Positions 5,512 through 7,233 of a DNA stretch of 7,233 bases are shown in pieces; positions within the stretch are counted from its first letter, which is position 1, and every line of letters begins with the position of its first letter. The notes under the pieces were generated by a model. It made no database searches and was not told the origin of the DNA. It was given only the letters and a program-made list of their open reading frames with translations. Source of the stretch: Gammaproteobacteria bacterium (GTDB lineage Bacteria; Pseudomonadota; Gammaproteobacteria; Pseudomonadales; Azotimanducaceae); assembly GCA_009839405.1 (NCBI GenBank), contig VXPR01000255.1:1-7233 (forward strand), written 5' to 3'. Both the position numbers and the translations under genes were made by a program.

Positions 5512-7152
5512 ATGAACAGCATCGAGTATGTCGCCCAGATCCTGAAGTCCGAAGGCGTCGAGTGGATGTCGTGCTATCCATCGAACCCGCTCATTGAAGC
5601 GGTGGCGAAGGAGGGCATCCGCCCGGTCGCGTTCCGGCACGAACGGGGTGCGGTGATGGCGGCGGATGGCTATTCGCGGGTGGGCGATCGCAAGCGCATT
5701 GGCGTCGTGGCGATGCAATCCCAGGCCGGGGCGGAGAACTCGGTGGGCGGTCTGGCCCAAGCAAATGCAGACAATGTGCCCATCCTCGTGCTGCCCGGCG
5801 GCAATCCCCTCAACATGGTGTTCGTGCGCCCCAACTTCGTCGCCGCCAAGACGTGGGAGTCGGTCACCAAGCAGGTGGAATTCATCAGCCGCCCCGACCA
5901 GACCGGCACCGTGATGCGCCGCGCGTTCCACGCCCTCCGCTCCGGGCGTCCGGGCCCGGTGGCGGTGGAAATGCCAGTGGACGTGTGCATGGCAGACATC
6001 CCCGACAACGCCACCGAATACACCTCTCCCGCACCCGCGGTGGCGATGCCGTCGCCGGGCGCCATCGCCGACGCGGCCGCAAAGCTTGTGGCCGCCAAAG
6101 AGCCGCTGTTGTGGGCCGGTGCCGGCGTAATGACCGCCGGCGCAACGAAGGAACTCCGCACGCTGGCGGAACTGCTCGACGCGCCCGTGTTCACCACGAT
6201 GCCGGGGAAGTCCGCATTCGACGAGCGGCATCCGCTATCGGTGGGCGCGGGGGGCTCAAGCGTGACTGGCCCGGCGCTCCAATGGCTCAAGGACTGCGAC
6301 GTCCTGTTCGCAGTCGGTGCATCCCTCACCACTTCGCCCTATGCCCAGCGAGTTCGCCCCGGCAAGCTCCTGATCCATTCCGTGGTCAACGACGATGAAA
6401 TCAACAAGGACACCGCCGCCGACATTGGCCTCCCCGGCGACGCGGGCCTAACGCTCACTGCCATCATCGATGCCGTACGCGGGCTCATCGGCGAAGAGGG
6501 TCGCGAGACAGGCGTTCGCGAACGCATCCGCACGGCGCGAGAGGCGTGGCAAGCCCAGTGGCAGCCCTACCTCACCAACGACGACGGCCCGCTCTCGCCC
6601 TATCGCGTCATCCACGAGATGAACCAGAACCTCGATGGCGAGAACAGCATCGTCACCCACGACGCCGGCGCCCCAAGAGACCAGATCGTCCCCTTCTACA
6701 CCGCCACCAGCCCGCACAGCTACATCGGCTGGGGCAAGACCACCCACCTCGGCTTTTCCATTCCGCTCATGATCGGCGCGAAGATGGGGATGCCGGAGCG
6801 CATGTGCGTGAACCTGATGGGAGACGGCGCCTTCGGCATGTCCGGCCTCGACATCGAGACGTCGGCGAGGGCCGGCATCCCCATCACCACCGTCGTCCTC
6901 AACAACGGCATCATGGCCACCTATCCCGGCGGCTTCCCCACGGCGAGGGAGCAGTTCGGCGTCTCGCACATGCAGGGCGACTACGCCGGTCTCGCCAAGG
7001 CCATGGGCGCGGAAGGCATCCATGTGGAGAAGGCGGCAGAGATGGGCCCAGCACTCAAGCAGGCTCAGCGACTGAACGGGGAAGGCAAGACGGTGCTGAT
7101 CGACGTGAAGACGCGGGCGGAGGACTCGCGGGCACCGGATCGGTTCGCCTAG
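5512..7152 (+). CDS. Thiamine-diphosphate-dependent enzyme, acetolactate synthase superfamily, function unassigned
   Basis: A complete 546-residue cytoplasmic enzyme with the three-domain POX/ALS layout: N-terminal PYR domain (about 1-165), central domain (about 180-325), and C-terminal PP domain (about 360-540). The catalytic glutamate motif FRHERGAVMAADGYSR (41-56) puts Glu44 where it activates thiamine diphosphate. The cofactor/metal motif GDG (437-439), 24 residues, NN (464-465) is intact. RPGPVAVEMPVDV (146-158) is the usual end of the PYR domain. Unusual: where acetolactate synthases have a GPGATN-type loop, this has QSQAGAEN (69-76), and the segment before GDG, GWGKTTHLGFSIPLMIGAKMG, differs from true acetolactate synthases. 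It could be a decarboxylase, carboligase or 2-hydroxyacyl-CoA lyase-like enzyme acting on an alpha-keto or 2-hydroxyacyl substrate; no regulatory subunit gene is nearby. It probably has its own promoter. The superfamily is secure; the substrate is not. Confidence 0.92.
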   Translation: MNSIEYVAQILKSEGVEWMSCYPSNPLIEAVAKEGIRPVAFRHERGAVMAADGYSRVGDRKRIGVVAMQSQAGAENSVGGLAQANADNVPILVLPGGNPLNMVFVRPNFVAAKTWESVTKQVEFISRPDQTGTVMRRAFHALRSGRPGPVAVEMPVDVCMADIPDNATEYTSPAPAVAMPSPGAIADAAAKLVAAKEPLLWAGAGVMTAGATKELRTLAELLDAPVFTTMPGKSAFDERHPLSVGAGGSSVTGPALQWLKDCDVLFAVGASLTTSPYAQRVRPGKLLIHSVVNDDEINKDTAADIGLPGDAGLTLTAIIDAVRGLIGEEGRETGVRERIRTAREAWQAQWQPYLTNDDGPLSPYRVIHEMNQNLDGENSIVTHDAGAPRDQIVPFYTATSPHSYIGWGKTTHLGFSIPLMIGAKMGMPERMCVNLMGDGAFGMSGLDIETSARAGIPITTVVLNNGIMATYPGGFPTAREQFGVSHMQGDYAGLAKAMGAEGIHVEKAAEMGPALKQAQRLNGEGKTVLIDVKTRAEDSRAPDRFA

Positions 7153-7233
7153 GAGCTTGCGCTGTAGGAACGTCGCGCCACCGTCAATTATAAGGCGCAA
7201 GGTGATAAGTGGGTGGGGGGCGGTGGCTTTTAA
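7153..7233. other. Intergenic tail after the TPP enzyme
   Basis: These 81 bp reach the window edge with no gene seen. On the minus strand a consensus -10 TATAAT (7187-7192) sits in a locally AT-richer patch, but no matching -35 is found. There is no clear terminator hairpin for the TPP gene. A 14-bp segment (7171-7184) is repeated at 3460-3473. Confidence 0.3.

Noticed and set aside
4638..5522. 294-codon minus-strand open frame opposite the LapG-like gene
   Set aside because: No motifs. The plus strand codes an exported protease with a complete catalytic triad.
5494..6231. 245-codon minus-strand open frame, and similar frames over 6448-7200
   Set aside because: Both are antisense to the TPP enzyme, whose motifs are continuous across the region.

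Overview
This is a GC-rich, gene-dense bacterial fragment. The third codon positions are strongly G/C, which leaves long spurious open frames opposite the real genes. A LapG-type periplasmic cysteine protease, a rhomboid with a soluble N-terminal domain, and CoA-ester catabolic enzymes together suggest a proteobacterium. Nothing here fixes the genus. There are no rRNA, tRNA, CRISPR or mobile-element signatures.

Layout. Positions 1-3353 hold three genes read leftward on the minus strand. In transcription order they are a divergent HMG-CoA-lyase-like DRE-TIM enzyme (3353-2241), a glutathione S-transferase-like protein (2221-1610), and an acyl-CoA carboxylase carboxyltransferase (beta) subunit that starts at 1473 and runs off the left edge. 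The first two are 19 bp apart and the second and third 136 bp apart, so they probably form one operon. Upstream of it, between 3354 and 3595, is a perfect 12-bp inverted repeat. Next comes a rhomboid intramembrane serine protease on the minus strand (about 4465-3596). It diverges from a plus-strand transglutaminase-like cysteine protease (BTLCP/LapG family, 4707-5402). Last is a plus-strand thiamine-diphosphate-dependent enzyme of the acetolactate-synthase superfamily (5512-7152), with a strong ribosome binding site and a possible promoter of its own.

How the genes may work together. A biotin-dependent carboxyltransferase plus an HMG-CoA-lyase-like enzyme recalls the end of leucine/isovalerate (liu) or acyclic terpene (atu) degradation, where an enoyl-CoA is carboxylated, hydrated and cleaved. 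Here, however, the lyase differs from HMG-CoA lyase at several catalytic or metal-binding positions, the carboxyltransferase carries an unusual Gly-rich insertion, and a GST replaces the usual hydratase or dehydrogenase neighbours. The substrate may therefore not be HMG-CoA. The TPP enzyme could handle an alpha-keto or 2-hydroxyacyl intermediate of the same route, but that is only inferred from proximity. The two proteases in the middle look like an unrelated envelope module. No complete, clearly new multi-gene system is demonstrated; the lyase/GST/carboxylase operon and the unassigned TPP enzyme are the best candidates for undescribed biochemistry.
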